64,000 nt of DNA from Opitutales bacterium (GCA_028280845.1 JANQKZ010000035.1:305453-369452), one strand, 5' to 3'. Shown: positions 44,320 to 54,092, numbered from the stretch's first letter. Notes: generated by a model not told the origin, from the sequence alone. Program-made: numbers and translations.

Positions 44320-45737
44320 AACCACGTCCACTCTTACTCGGAGGGAAATGGATAAGCACCCCTTCCACCCTGTCCGTCACCAATCCGGCGACGGGTGAAA
44401 GCCTGGCCGAGGTTTGCACCGTCTCCCGGGATCATGTCGCCACGGCGATTGAAACGGCACATGCGGCATTTGAAACATGGCGGGAACTGCCCGGACTTGA
44501 ACGCGGAAACTATTTGAGAAAAGTGGCCGATGTGGTGGAAGCTCGCAAGGAGGATATCGCCCGCCACATCACTCAGGAAAATGGAAAACCGTTTCCCCAG
44601 AGTCTGGGCGAAATGGCGATGACGATCGACCACCTGCGTTGGTTTGCCGAGGAGGCTCGCCGGGTATATGGAAGGATCGTTCCCCATCAGGTTGAAAATA
44701 AACGCCATTTTGTCGTGAAAACCCCGATCGGGGTGGTGGCGGCGGTGAGTCCCTGGAATTTTCCCCTGGTCCTGGCGGTCCGCAAGATTGCGCCGGCCTT
44801 GGCCGCCGGTTGTCCCGTTGTGCTCAAGCCAGCCAGCGCCACGCCCTTGTGCGCCTTAGATTTTGCCGAGTGTGTGGAGGAGGCCGGCTTGCCCGGCGGG
44901 GTCTTCCAGGTCGTGGCGGGGAAAGCGTCCGAGATCGCAGCCGAATTTCTGGGAAATCCGCTTTGCCGGAAAATCACTTTCACCGGATCCACCGAGGTCG
45001 GGCGCTCGTTGATCCGAAATGCCGCCGACAGCATAAAGCCCCTCTCACTGGAGTTGGGGGGGCACGCGCCTGTCATGATTTTCGCTGACTGTGATCTCGA
45101 TCGTGCGGTGGAAGGCGCGGCCATCACCAAGTTTCGCAATACCGGCCAGTCTTGTATCGCAGCGAATCGAATATTCGTCGAGCGCCCGATTTACGAGGAT
45201 TTCCTCGCTCGCTTCGAAGCCCGCATCAAGGCTATGGGAACGGGGGAAGGGTTTGAAGACGAGGTGGAAGTGGGGCCGGTCATTGATGAGGCCGGCTTGA
45301 CGAAAGCATTGGAACATATCCAGGATGCGGTCGATAAAGGAGCCAGGCTACTTTCCGGGGGTAAACGTATTCAGCGGGCCGGGTATTTCCTCGAGCCGAC
45401 ACTTCTGGCCGACGTGCCGGAAGGGGCGGCTTGCCTGGTAGAAGAAACCTTTGCTCCGGTGGCCCCGGTTTGTTCTTTCGACAGCGAGGAGGAAGTGATC
45501 GAACGCGCCAATGATTCCCCCTATGGTCTGAGTGCCTATGCCTTCACCCGCGACCTCAATCGCGTGATCCGCCTCATGGAGCGGATTGAGGCCGGCACGT
45601 TGGGCATCAACGATGCCGTGCCGACCACCAGCCAATGTCCATTTGGCGGGTTTAAACAGAGCGGTTGGGGACGTGAACTCGGGATGGAAGGCCTTGAGGC
45701 CTTCGTGGAGACCAAGCATGTCTCAATTGGATTGTAA
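44316..45737 (+). CDS. Aldehyde dehydrogenase, candidate sulfolactaldehyde dehydrogenase
   Basis: 473 residues from ATG 44316, which overlaps the transaldolase stop; a start at 44295 would add seven residues. ALDH superfamily features are [65 protein letters not shown] (catalytic Glu) and [15 protein letters not shown] (catalytic Cys), then [10 protein letters not shown] and [13 protein letters not shown]. It is closest in style to succinate-semialdehyde dehydrogenases, the branch that includes SlaB/SftD, which oxidise sulfolactaldehyde to (S)-sulfolactate. It is the last gene of the operon; 102 bp separate it from the next start. Confidence 0.85.
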   Translation: MKPRPLLLGGKWISTPSTLSVTNPATGESLAEVCTVSRDHVATAIETAHAAFETWRELPGLERGNYLRKVADVVEARKEDIARHITQENGKPFPQSLGEMAMTIDHLRWFAEEARRVYGRIVPHQVENKRHFVVKTPIGVVAAVSPWNFPLVLAVRKIAPALAAGCPVVLKPASATPLCALDFAECVEEAGLPGGVFQVVAGKASEIAAEFLGNPLCRKITFTGSTEVGRSLIRNAADSIKPLSLELGGHAPVMIFADCDLDRAVEGAAITKFRNTGQSCIAANRIFVERPIYEDFLARFEARIKAMGTGEGFEDEVEVGPVIDEAGLTKALEHIQDAVDKGARLLSGGKRIQRAGYFLEPTLLADVPEGAACLVEETFAPVAPVCSFDSEEEVIERANDSPYGLSAYAFTRDLNRVIRLMERIEAGTLGINDAVPTTSQCPFGGFKQSGWGRELGMEGLEAFVETKHVSIGL

Positions 45738-45839
45738 ACGAAATGAACGTTCTCTGTCACATCCCTAAGGGGGTATTTCAGGTTCGGGGGCAATGGTTCG
45801 CCGGTGGTAAGAAAGGGGTGTGGAGAGGTATGGGAATTT

Positions 45840-47792
45840 ATGAATAAGACGGGACTCCTCACAGTCCTTTGGGCAGGTGCAGTTTTACCCTTGGCTAGCC
45901 TGGCGGAAACAGAATCTGTCCGCCCCGGAACCCTGGAAATCGATCCTCCGACCCTGACCTGTCTCGGGTTTTCCTGGCTTATCGAGGGGGATGCGAACCG
46001 GAACGCCACGGTCACGGTTTTTTTTCGGGAGCAGGGCGAGAAGGATTGGCGTGAGGGAATGCCTTTACTCCGCATTGGTGGCGAGGTGGTATCCCGTCCT
46101 GGGATTATGGAAACTTATTCCGTTCCTCATGGTTTTGCCGGGAGTATCCTTGATCTCCTGCCTGGCACCGAGTACGAATGTCGGCTGGTTCTATCAGACC
46201 CCGACGGGGTTCTTGGGGAAGCCCAGCGGATCGTCCGGGTTCGCACTCGAGAGGAGCCGCAGGCTCCAGCCGGCGGGCGCGTTTTTCATGTTTACCCGGA
46301 GAATTATGAAGGCGTACGGGAAATGCCTGCCTTCAATAGTCCAAAGCATGCCTACCATCGCGAAAGCGGGGGCGATTGGGCCTACGTCGGTCGCCCCCGG
46401 GCTCAACCCGGCGACGTCATTCTAATTCACGCGGGTTTGTATAAAAGCCGGCGGGACTGGTATCGCGACCCGCAGGGGATGCCGTTTTTCGGGACTTACC
46501 GGCTCACTGCCGATGGCACGCCGGAACGACCGATTACTTTTCGGGCCGCCGGGGACGGTGAAGTGATCATCGACGGCGATGGCGCTCACCGGTTGATTGA
46601 CGTGTCCGCAGGTGATTACCATGTTTTCGAAGGCATCACCTTTCGTAATGCCGATGTTGCGATTTTCGCAGGAATGAAGGATATGATGGGATCGGTTGGC
46701 CTGGTGGTGCGAAATTGCCGCTTTGAAAACGTGGGCATCGCGGTTCATGGAACCTGGCAGCGCTCGCGGGATTTTTATATTGCCGACAATGTCATGTATG
46801 GGCGACAGGATCCCTATCGTCTGGTCCATTGGCGCTTGAGAAGTGCTTATGGATTGAGTCCGCTCCTTTCCTACTACGGGGTCAAGGTTTACGGCCAGGG
46901 TCATGTCATTTGCCATAATCGCATCGGCTATTTTCACGACGGGATTTGCATCGATACCCATGGTCCCCCGGTTCCCGGCCTGGACCTTCCCGCGGTTTCC
47001 ATTGATATTTACAATAATGACATTTTTAACGTGTGCGATGACTTTGTGGAGACGGATGGAGGTGTCCGGAATATCCGGGTGTTGCGTAACCGCGGGTTTA
47101 ACGCGGCGGCCTCTGGATTGAGCGCTCAGCCGGTTTTCGGGGGACCGGCCTATTTTATTCGCAATGTTCTCTACCATATCGGCTACCGCTCCTTTAAATG
47201 GCAGGTCCGCCCCGCCGGTCTAATCGCCTACCACAATACCGTGGTGGCGGAGTTTCGAGGTGGCGGGTTTTCCAACGCTCACTTGCGGAACAACCTCTTT
47301 CTCGCCACCGACAAACCGGGCAGGCCGTTTATGGAATTATCTACCTATACCCCTTACACTTCTCTGGACTATAACGGCTACCGGCTCAGCAGGGCGGTGG
47401 ATGACCCGTTTATCATCTCAGTTTCGGGAGACGGAGAAGCAGGTTCCGCCGGCCCTCTTAACAAGGCACGTTTTCCGGATTTGCCATCCTATGTTGAAGC
47501 CACCGGTTGGGATGCCCACAGCATTGAGGTGGACTTTGACGATTTCCGAAGGGTGCCGCCCCCCGATCCCCGCAATCCCCACGCCGTCTATGATTCCGCC
47601 ACCATCGATTTCCGGCTGCAACCGGAGAGTCCGGCCATCGATGCCGGGGTTTCCATCCCAAATGTCAACGACGACCATACCGGACCCAACCCGGACCTCG
47701 GAGCCTATGAGCTGGGCCGGGAGTTGCCCCATTACGGACCCAGGGAGCCGGTCGGCCATGGGTCTTCCGCTCGCCTCTCTCATGGGAAATAG
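45840..47792 (+). CDS. Secreted right-handed beta-helix protein with N-terminal FN3/purple-phosphatase-like domain
   Basis: 650 residues from ATG 45840, which starts a signal peptide (LLTVLWAGAVLPLASLA); 12 extra residues from 45804 are unlikely. Residues about 20-130 form a beta-sandwich (LTCLGFSWLIEGDANRNATV, YECRLVLSDPDGVLG). Residues about 150-620 form a parallel beta-helix (RPITFRAAGDGEVIIDGDGA, VFEGITFRNADVAIFAG, HDGICIDTHGPPVPG, VCDDFVETDGGVRN). The GDVILIHAGLYKSR segment matches the DUF1565-type entry strand. Beta-helix proteins of this plan are often polysaccharide lyases or epimerases; no catalytic set is clear. It is 102 bp after the suy operon and could be read through from it. 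Confidence 0.82.
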   Translation: MNKTGLLTVLWAGAVLPLASLAETESVRPGTLEIDPPTLTCLGFSWLIEGDANRNATVTVFFREQGEKDWREGMPLLRIGGEVVSRPGIMETYSVPHGFAGSILDLLPGTEYECRLVLSDPDGVLGEAQRIVRVRTREEPQAPAGGRVFHVYPENYEGVREMPAFNSPKHAYHRESGGDWAYVGRPRAQPGDVILIHAGLYKSRRDWYRDPQGMPFFGTYRLTADGTPERPITFRAAGDGEVIIDGDGAHRLIDVSAGDYHVFEGITFRNADVAIFAGMKDMMGSVGLVVRNCRFENVGIAVHGTWQRSRDFYIADNVMYGRQDPYRLVHWRLRSAYGLSPLLSYYGVKVYGQGHVICHNRIGYFHDGICIDTHGPPVPGLDLPAVSIDIYNNDIFNVCDDFVETDGGVRNIRVLRNRGFNAAASGLSAQPVFGGPAYFIRNVLYHIGYRSFKWQVRPAGLIAYHNTVVAEFRGGGFSNAHLRNNLFLATDKPGRPFMELSTYTPYTSLDYNGYRLSRAVDDPFIISVSGDGEAGSAGPLNKARFPDLPSYVEATGWDAHSIEVDFDDFRRVPPPDPRNPHAVYDSATIDFRLQPESPAIDAGVSIPNVNDDHTGPNPDLGAYELGRELPHYGPREPVGHGSSARLSHGK

Positions 47793-47810
47793 CCTCCGAT
47801 TCGATTACAG

Positions 47811-47850
47811 TTGACAGAGGCGTTTACTCGTATTTTTTCGAATTCAAAAT
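47811..47850 (+). promoter_or_regulatory. Promoter with shared operator, secreted protein and VCBS pair
   Basis: TTGACA (47811-47816), 16-bp spacer, then TTTTTTCGAATTCAAAAT (47833-47850), then AAAGGA and the ATG at 47869. Confidence 0.7.
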
Positions 47851-47868
47851 TTATTACAAAGGACATTT

Positions 47869-48762
47869 ATGATGAGAGCGATACCTCCAATGCGATTAAT
47901 CCGATACGGACTGGTGTTCCTTTGCCTGGGCTTGAATGGATCCTGGGGAGGAACTGAGCCGGGCCGGAAGGCTTCCTCCCAGGGCGGCATGAATGGAGTT
48001 GAATACGAGTGGTCGGTTCCCTTGTCGGCGAGTCCGGAAATGGATTGTATCCGAATCACAACACCGTCGGCGGTTTATTATTTTGAGAAGGTGGGCGCAG
48101 GGTTGGCGGCCATGATGGATCCCGATGGCGTGGACTGGATCGGTTTTCGGCCTGAACCGGGAACGGGAAGCGGAGGAGAGTTTCGGGGCTTCCCCAACGC
48201 CGTTCACCGGCAGGCAGGGAGTTATTTCCACGCGCTCAACCAAGGCACGGATCCCTCGACGCTGCGGTTGGAGCGAAAAGGCCCGGACCATATCGCGATT
48301 TATGTGATATCAGACAACCGCCTCTGGGCCTGCCGTTATGATTTTTACCCGACCCATTGCAGTTTTACCATGACTGCGGTTCCCGAAGGCTATGGTTACT
48401 GGGTCCTATATGAAGGGACGCCTGGGGGGATCTTGGAAAAAACGGATTGGTGGATCACCTCCGGCACACTGGAACCGCAACCGGCATCCGTAGCGTTCAC
48501 CGGTGATATCCCCGGGCCGGAATGGATCGCTTTCGGCGACCCGGAACAGGACCGGGTGGTCTATGTTCTCAACCATGAAGACGACGACAAGGTGGACGCA
48601 TACTACCCGATGAACTGGGAGATGACGGTTTTTGGTTTTGGCCGCAACCGGCTGGAAAAGCACCTGACCACCCCGGGCCCATCGTTTTCTCTGGGCTTTA
48701 TCGAATCGAGTGACCCGCACGAAATCGCCGGAATCCTAAATGAAAAGGCAAAAAATGAATAG
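47869..48762 (+). CDS. Secreted protein of unknown function
   Basis: 297 residues with a signal peptide (LIRYGLVFLCLGLNGSWGG). I do not recognise the family. The sequence is beta-rich and contains CIRITTPSAVYYFEKVGAGL, GVDWIGFRPEPGTGSGGEFR and PSFSLGFIESSDPHEIAGIL; it reads like an intact galactose-mutarotase-like or beta-sandwich binding protein. A tandem ATG pair (47869 and 47872) follows AAAGGA. The stop overlaps the start of the VCBS gene by 8 nt, indicating cotranslation. Confidence 0.78.
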   Translation: MMRAIPPMRLIRYGLVFLCLGLNGSWGGTEPGRKASSQGGMNGVEYEWSVPLSASPEMDCIRITTPSAVYYFEKVGAGLAAMMDPDGVDWIGFRPEPGTGSGGEFRGFPNAVHRQAGSYFHALNQGTDPSTLRLERKGPDHIAIYVISDNRLWACRYDFYPTHCSFTMTAVPEGYGYWVLYEGTPGGILEKTDWWITSGTLEPQPASVAFTGDIPGPEWIAFGDPEQDRVVYVLNHEDDDKVDAYYPMNWEMTVFGFGRNRLEKHLTTPGPSFSLGFIESSDPHEIAGILNEKAKNE

Positions 48763-49972
48763 CAACGAGCTGAACAAAGGCCTCCGCCTTTTCTTATTAA
48801 CTTTTTTGGTTACCTCCTGGTCGTTGGCGACTACCGCCGGAGAGGGTAAGCTTTCCAACTGGACCTATATCAAGGCTGACGCTGACCGCACACACACACC
48901 GGGGCCCAAGGCGCGTGGTTTTTTCGGACTCGGGTTTGGTGACCTGAATGGGGATGGATACCAGGACCTGGTTTCCGGTCCCTATTTTTACCGCAATCCG
49001 GGTGGAACCATGGAATCCACCCCCTGGCCCCGCGTATCGCTGCCGCGCGACCCGGAAACGGGTATCCTGGTGGACGCCGACCACCTGTTTTCCCTTAATG
49101 GAAATGGCCGCAAGGCCAGTGTGATCGCCCAGGTGCTACCCAACATCATCTGGATGGAGGCGGAGGATCCCGAAGGTGAGCGGTGGGTTGCACGGGTCAT
49201 TGGGCAAATGCCCAGGACACGCCACGGAAATGGGCGCATGGTTCGCCGGGCTCACATCGTGCCCGGAAATGAACGTCCAGACCTCCTACTAACGGGAGGG
49301 AACGGTACTTACCTCATGGAAATCCCGGATGATCCGATCCGGGAAGAATGGCCCATGACCCAGATTTCCCATACGGAATTTGACGAGCAGAAAGCGATCG
49401 GAATCGGGGATATCGACCGTGACGGGCACTTGGATTTGGCGCTGAGTGAGGGCCACAAACGATCTGGAGTCCAGTGGTGGCGAAATCCTGGGGATGGATC
49501 GAGCTATTGGAACAAATACATAGTCGGCGAAACGATTAACGCCTCCAAAATGATGGAGTTGGTTGATGTGAACGGAGATGGGCTTCTGGACATCGTGGCC
49601 ACGGATTCAGAAAACCCCAACAGTGGGTTGTTCTGGTTTGAAGCCCCACAAGATCCCTTTCGAGGGAAATGGAAGCGGCATCTTATTGATGATGGATACA
49701 ATGGCCTGGACAGCATGTCCGTGGTGGATATGACCGGGGACGGCAAACCCGACATCGTAGTTGGGGAGACCATCGGGAAATTACGTCTCGTCATTTACGA
49801 AAATAGCGGGGGGGATAGACCGTCCTGGAAAAAGCACCTCATCGATGAAGGGAAGGAAAGCCACAAAGGGGCTATGGCTGTTGATCTCGATGGGGATGGA
49901 GACCTCGACCTCGTCAGCGTGGGCTATTTCGATTATAAATCCCTGCACATTTGGAGGAACGACAATGGGTAG
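48755..49972 (+). CDS. FG-GAP/VCBS repeat secreted protein
   Basis: 405 residues from ATG 48755, preferred over 48740 because AAAAGG lies upstream at a normal distance; it overlaps the previous stop. A signal peptide (LRLFLLTFLVTSWSLATTAG) precedes calcium-loop repeats of the VCBS/FG-GAP type: DLNGDGYQDLVS, DIDRDGHLDLAL, DVNGDGLLDIVA, DMTGDGKPDIVV, DLDGDGDLDLVS. This predicts a seven-bladed propeller. It is the third such protein of the window but less similar to the other two. Function unknown, probably carbohydrate or partner binding at the surface. Confidence 0.85.
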   Translation: MNSNELNKGLRLFLLTFLVTSWSLATTAGEGKLSNWTYIKADADRTHTPGPKARGFFGLGFGDLNGDGYQDLVSGPYFYRNPGGTMESTPWPRVSLPRDPETGILVDADHLFSLNGNGRKASVIAQVLPNIIWMEAEDPEGERWVARVIGQMPRTRHGNGRMVRRAHIVPGNERPDLLLTGGNGTYLMEIPDDPIREEWPMTQISHTEFDEQKAIGIGDIDRDGHLDLALSEGHKRSGVQWWRNPGDGSSYWNKYIVGETINASKMMELVDVNGDGLLDIVATDSENPNSGLFWFEAPQDPFRGKWKRHLIDDGYNGLDSMSVVDMTGDGKPDIVVGETIGKLRLVIYENSGGDRPSWKKHLIDEGKESHKGAMAVDLDGDGDLDLVSVGYFDYKSLHIWRNDNG

Positions 49973-50014
49973 GAGCTGCCAGGTGTATCTTCAGCGAAAA
50001 TTAGCTGTAGGAAG

Positions 50015-51871
50015 TTACTCCTGCTGCCTTTCGACATAGACGTAGTAGGCACCGAATTCTTCGCCGTCACCGGTGATGAACCAGGTCTGTAATTCCATGC
50101 TGCCCGCTTCGAGGTTGAAGGAAAACGTAACTTCCTGGTCGCCGGCGCTGACGGGGAGCCGTTGTTCCTGGTCTCCGACGCGAACCCGGGCGCTGACGAT
50201 ATCCAGTCCCCGGCCAGGAGGGAAGGGGGGAACGTGGGGGGACCGGTGATCGTCGTCAAAGGCCATGTAGGCGTCGGGTGGAACATGCCGGGGAACGGCT
50301 TCCCGGAGTCCGGCTCCCGATTCCCGGGGCCAGCGGCGGAGCGTGACGCGGTAATTTCCCGGTTGATCAATCATGACGGCGTAAAACCCCGTGGACATGT
50401 CTCCTCGCCGCATATGGGGCCAGTTTGGTACCACGCGACCATTCCAATCGTAGGCGGTGAGCAAGGTTTCCCTCTGTCGATCTGAGCCAAGGCGAATTCG
50501 TTCCGGTTCCAGTCCAGGTTCCACCGACGCCCACCAGGCATCGTAGTGTTCTTTTAATTTCTGAACAACCTCAGGATGGAATTTGGCTACATCCCGGGTT
50601 TGCTCGGGGTCTTCACGAAGGTCATATAGCTCCTTCTCGACCATACGCCAGGGACCCCACATCACCGTTCCCCGGCCCTTGACGGTGTGGTTCTGGACCA
50701 CGAGCTTCCTGGAGTCGAGCTCGGGTTGGGGGCGTCCGCGCAGCAGCGGCTCGAGACTGATGCCGTCAAATTTTACTTCCTCGGGCACTTTCAGGCCACA
50801 CAGCTCAATCAAAGTCGGCAACAGGTCCTGGCTCTGGGTCAGGGCTTCGAAATCACGCGGGGAGCCAAGGTTTCCGCCTGGCCATCGGATCCAACAGGGC
50901 ACCCGGTGCCCGCCTTCGTAGAGGGAGCCCTTTCGGCCGCGCATGCCGGCATTATAGAGGACGTGCCCTTCCGCGGTTCCGTTGTCGGTTAAATAGATCA
51001 GGATGGTGTTTTCCGCTACTCCAGTTTCATCGAGCAGAGACAGAAACTTTCCCATGCGATGGTCAATGGTTCCGATCATGCCAAAAAAGGTGGCCAGGAG
51101 TTTTTCCACTTTTCCTTCGTACGGCTCCCGGTACTTATCCGGAACCAGGTAGGGACCATGGGGTGCATTCAGGGGAAGGTATAAAAAGAAGGGGCGGCCT
51201 TCGCGGGCTTGCTTTTTCACAAACTCAGACCCCAAATCAAACCAGACATCGGTCGCATAGCCCTCATAGGCTTTTTGTTGGCCGTTATGATAATAGGTGT
51301 CATCAAACCAATCACTGTTCCAATAATTCGGATGGGATTGCACTCCACCGCGAAGGAAATAAACGGCATCCTCAAACCCGCGCTCATGAGGCATGAAGTC
51401 TGTGAAATTGCCTCCAAGGTGCCACTTGCCATAGAGGGCCGTCCGATAACCGTTGGCTTGGAAGATGTCTCCCATGGTCAACAATCCCCGTTTTAAAAGG
51501 TATCGTTGCCCGGTCGGGTGGGTGGCCCCGTTGCGTAAGGCATCCAGGCCGGTCATCAATTGCCCGCGCGTCGGCGTGCAGGAGGAGGCTACGTGAAACG
51601 CGTTCAGCCGTATGCTCTGGGTCGCCAGTTTGTCGAGTTCCGGTGTCTTCAGGATCGGATTGCCGTAGTAGGATAAATCTCCGAATCCCTGATCGTCTGT
51701 CATTATTAATATCACGTTGGGCCGGGCTTGCACTGCTGGGGCCGGAAACAAGAAACAGGAAAAGGCAAGGAATCCGGCCGCAAAAAATGGCAGAACCCCG
51801 CTGACTCCCCTACGTTTTCCATGGGAGATGGTGCTAGGGTTCTCAGGGTAAATCGAGGCGATCATGTTCAT
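50015..51871 (-). CDS. Formylglycine-dependent sulfatase (S1 family) with C-terminal beta domain
   Basis: 618 residues, with an N-terminal hydrophobic segment after about 26 polar residues (GVLPFFAAGFLAFSCFLFP). PNVILIMTDDQGFGDLSYYG supplies the metal-binding Asp pair, SSCTPTRGQLMTG the Cys-X-Pro-X-Arg signature for formylglycine, YGKWHLGGNF and LTDNGTAEGH further active-site residues. After about residue 480 an extra beta-sandwich-like region (about 130 residues, GFYAVMIDQPGNYRVTLRRW) follows, as in several secreted sulfatases. It removes sulfate esters from a glycan of unknown structure. It is transcribed from the operator at 51928-51970 and is divergent from the CBM9-like gene. Confidence 0.92.
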   Translation of the reverse strand: MNMIASIYPENPSTISHGKRRGVSGVLPFFAAGFLAFSCFLFPAPAVQARPNVILIMTDDQGFGDLSYYGNPILKTPELDKLATQSIRLNAFHVASSCTPTRGQLMTGLDALRNGATHPTGQRYLLKRGLLTMGDIFQANGYRTALYGKWHLGGNFTDFMPHERGFEDAVYFLRGGVQSHPNYWNSDWFDDTYYHNGQQKAYEGYATDVWFDLGSEFVKKQAREGRPFFLYLPLNAPHGPYLVPDKYREPYEGKVEKLLATFFGMIGTIDHRMGKFLSLLDETGVAENTILIYLTDNGTAEGHVLYNAGMRGRKGSLYEGGHRVPCWIRWPGGNLGSPRDFEALTQSQDLLPTLIELCGLKVPEEVKFDGISLEPLLRGRPQPELDSRKLVVQNHTVKGRGTVMWGPWRMVEKELYDLREDPEQTRDVAKFHPEVVQKLKEHYDAWWASVEPGLEPERIRLGSDRQRETLLTAYDWNGRVVPNWPHMRRGDMSTGFYAVMIDQPGNYRVTLRRWPRESGAGLREAVPRHVPPDAYMAFDDDHRSPHVPPFPPGRGLDIVSARVRVGDQEQRLPVSAGDQEVTFSFNLEAGSMELQTWFITGDGEEFGAYYVYVERQQE

Positions 51872-51927
51872 TCTCAGGGTTTCACGGGTGGTTTCAGGAT
51901 TAACTGGACTTCACTGAAAACTCAAAT

Positions 51928-51970
51928 ATTTTGAAATCAAAAAAATGACTTGGTGGTAAATTCCTGTCAA
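51928..51970 (-). promoter_or_regulatory. Promoter with shared operator between sulfatase and CBM9-like genes
   Basis: On the minus strand TTGACA (51970-51965), 19-bp spacer, then TTTTTTTGATTTCAAAAT (51945-51928). The core TTTTGA-TT-TCAAAA is symmetric. It faces the sulfatase but lies 118 nt before the CBM9-like start, so it could affect both. Confidence 0.65.
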
Positions 51971-52062
51971 TGATATCATGTAGACGCGATGTTGGGCTCT
52001 ATCTGGTATAGGTGGGTGCGAGCGTTATGACCTCGGAAGGAACCCTGGGCACTCACTTCATC

Positions 52063-52842
52063 ATGAAAACGATTGGAAACAAAATAATAATGGGGATCGG
52101 TTTACTGACGGCTCTGATAGCCTTTGGTTTGGAGGTAAAACCGGAGAAAGAAGAAAGGAAAACGTATGGCGTGCGTTATCTCCCTGGTGCGGCCATAACC
52201 CTGGATGGACTTGGTCACCACTCGTCCTGGAAGATGGCGGCAGTGTTGTCAGATTTCTCGTTTCCCTGGAAGCCTGAACCCGCTCCCCTTACGGAATTTC
52301 GGGGGATATGCGACGATTCCTACTTCCATTTTATTTTCCGCGTAGAGGATGAGGACCTGGTATTCATGGAGGATATCCAGATTGAACGGGATATTGGCCG
52401 TAGCGACCGGGTGGAGTTTTTTTTCAGCACGGATCCGGCCATGCGTAATTACTATGGTCTGGAAATTGATCCCCTTGGCCGGGTGTTAGACTACCAGGCC
52501 TCGTATGACCGCCAATTAAATAGGGAATGGGATTGGCCCGGGCTTGAGACCAAAGCGATCGTAGTGGGAGGAGGGTATGTGGTCCAAGGCCGTATCCCCC
52601 TGGATAGTTTTGCAGAGCTCGGTTTCCCGCGTCCGCGCCCCGGGGTGGGTGTTCTGGTAGGCGTGTTTCGGGCGGAGTTCCGTTACGCTTCTGAGAGTGA
52701 GGGAGCTTCCCTCAACAATAGAGAACCCCCAAACAATTCCAGGGCAGTGATTCGCAACTGGATCAGTTGGGTGGATCCAGGAACAGAAAAACCGAACTTC
52801 CACACTCCAAGCGCTCTCGGCTGGTTTGAAATCATGGAGTAG
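52063..52842 (+). CDS. CBM9/DOMON-like secreted carbohydrate-binding protein
   Basis: 259 residues from ATG 52063, which begins at a signal peptide (IIMGIGLLTALIAFGLEV); an upstream in-frame ATG at 52012 would add 17 residues. The mature protein matches the CBM9-like/DOMON 'sugar-binding' fold: LDGLGHHSSWKMAAVLSDFS, YFHFIFRVEDEDLVFM, DRVEFFFSTDP and GYVVQGRIPLDSFAELGFPR. Such proteins bind carbohydrate reducing ends or act as heme/sugar adaptors. It is divergent from a sulfatase and next to a VCBS propeller gene, fitting a surface glycan-handling role. Confidence 0.83.
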   Translation: MKTIGNKIIMGIGLLTALIAFGLEVKPEKEERKTYGVRYLPGAAITLDGLGHHSSWKMAAVLSDFSFPWKPEPAPLTEFRGICDDSYFHFIFRVEDEDLVFMEDIQIERDIGRSDRVEFFFSTDPAMRNYYGLEIDPLGRVLDYQASYDRQLNREWDWPGLETKAIVVGGGYVVQGRIPLDSFAELGFPRPRPGVGVLVGVFRAEFRYASESEGASLNNREPPNNSRAVIRNWISWVDPGTEKPNFHTPSALGWFEIME

Positions 52843-52901
52843 GCGGTCATTCGACTACGGGATGCCATCCTTTTGTTCAGAAATTCGAGAGTGCTCTAAA
52901 C

Positions 52902-54092
52902 TCACCGTAGCTTGTTTTCCCACAGCTCGTAAAAGGTGCCCTCATGGCCCGGGTAGCGGAAGATGTCCAGATCGCCATCGCCTTCCACATCAACCAGAAA
53001 TGAGTTGTAGGAGCCTTCCAAAGTCAGGACTTCCGACCCCCAGAAGCGTCTTCCATCGGAGTCGTTTTTGGGGTTCAGGAAAATCGCCATGGGACTGATA
53101 TCCGGCCAGCCCTGGTCACGATTGTTTCCAGACAGCACGTCAAGATCCCCATCCAGGTCGATATCGCCCACCTGCAAGGTGTGTCCGTAACTCATCAACC
53201 CAATTTCGTGGGCGGTCCATTTCTCCGCGGAGGCATTATAATCATACCAGGCGATCCGGTTGCGAAAACGCTCGGAGCAGGAGATGAACACCTCGTCGAT
53301 CTCGTCCTCGTCCATATCTGTGCAATAGATCTTGGTTGCATTGTGTTGCCATCCCCGACCGGCGTCGGAATTCCAAAAGGGGTCGACATTGCGGACTTCC
53401 CAGGTCCCGGTCATGTCCTTCCCAGGATTGACAAACCAGAACCCGGTGGCGATGACATCCAAATCCCCATCCCCATCAACATCGCCGACGTCCTGGCCCT
53501 CGTGGAGCTCATCGACGGCGACCTCGCAAACCTTGGTCCAGGTGTTCGGATCGTCCTGCCGATATACAATCATTCGGGGCACAAAATGGGTCGTAGCTAC
53601 CAGATCGAGCTTCCCGTCGCCGTTCAGATCCGCGAGGTTGAAGTCTTTAACAAAACTGGGAAAACCACCGATCAATCGGGGCTCCCAAGTCGGGTTTTCA
53701 TACCAATAGACCGTGATCGGCTCTCGTTTGCCCCCATCCCACTCACCGGGGCTGACCGGACCGATCACATCAACCAAGCCATCTCCATTAATATCGCCTG
53801 ATGTCAGGCTACCGGCGGCAAAAGTCCCCCCCTCCGGACTTTTTTCAGCGATCATGTGCCGGACCGACGGGCCGAAATCCGGTTGCGTCTCATACCAGGC
53901 CAGCCAGCCACCATGCCCATTCCTGTTAATCACAAAAAAATCTATTAACCCATCTTTGTTAACATCCGCATGGCTCCGCGCCCACCACAAGTCAGCTTCC
54001 CCATCGACGATGCGATGGATTTTGAACGGGATTTCCGCAGAAAGCAAAAAGGGGATCACTAAGAATAGGAATATAATGGGATTCTGTTTCAT
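52902..54092 (-). CDS. FG-GAP/VCBS repeat secreted protein
   Basis: 396 residues from ATG 54092. A longer frame from 54164 would translate the operator and is rejected. A signal peptide (NPIIFLFLVIPFLLSAE) is followed by six or more calcium-loop repeats: DVNKDGLIDFFV, DINGDGLVDVIG, DLNGDGKLDLVA, DVDGDGDLDVIA, DMDEDEIDEVFI, DIDLDGDLDVLS, DVEGDGDLDIFR. It is a paralog of 23091-24332 with the same blade order. Whether it binds the glycan or anchors another protein is unknown. It converges on the CBM9-like gene. Confidence 0.85.
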   Translation of the reverse strand: MKQNPIIFLFLVIPFLLSAEIPFKIHRIVDGEADLWWARSHADVNKDGLIDFFVINRNGHGGWLAWYETQPDFGPSVRHMIAEKSPEGGTFAAGSLTSGDINGDGLVDVIGPVSPGEWDGGKREPITVYWYENPTWEPRLIGGFPSFVKDFNLADLNGDGKLDLVATTHFVPRMIVYRQDDPNTWTKVCEVAVDELHEGQDVGDVDGDGDLDVIATGFWFVNPGKDMTGTWEVRNVDPFWNSDAGRGWQHNATKIYCTDMDEDEIDEVFISCSERFRNRIAWYDYNASAEKWTAHEIGLMSYGHTLQVGDIDLDGDLDVLSGNNRDQGWPDISPMAIFLNPKNDSDGRRFWGSEVLTLEGSYNSFLVDVEGDGDLDIFRYPGHEGTFYELWENKLR

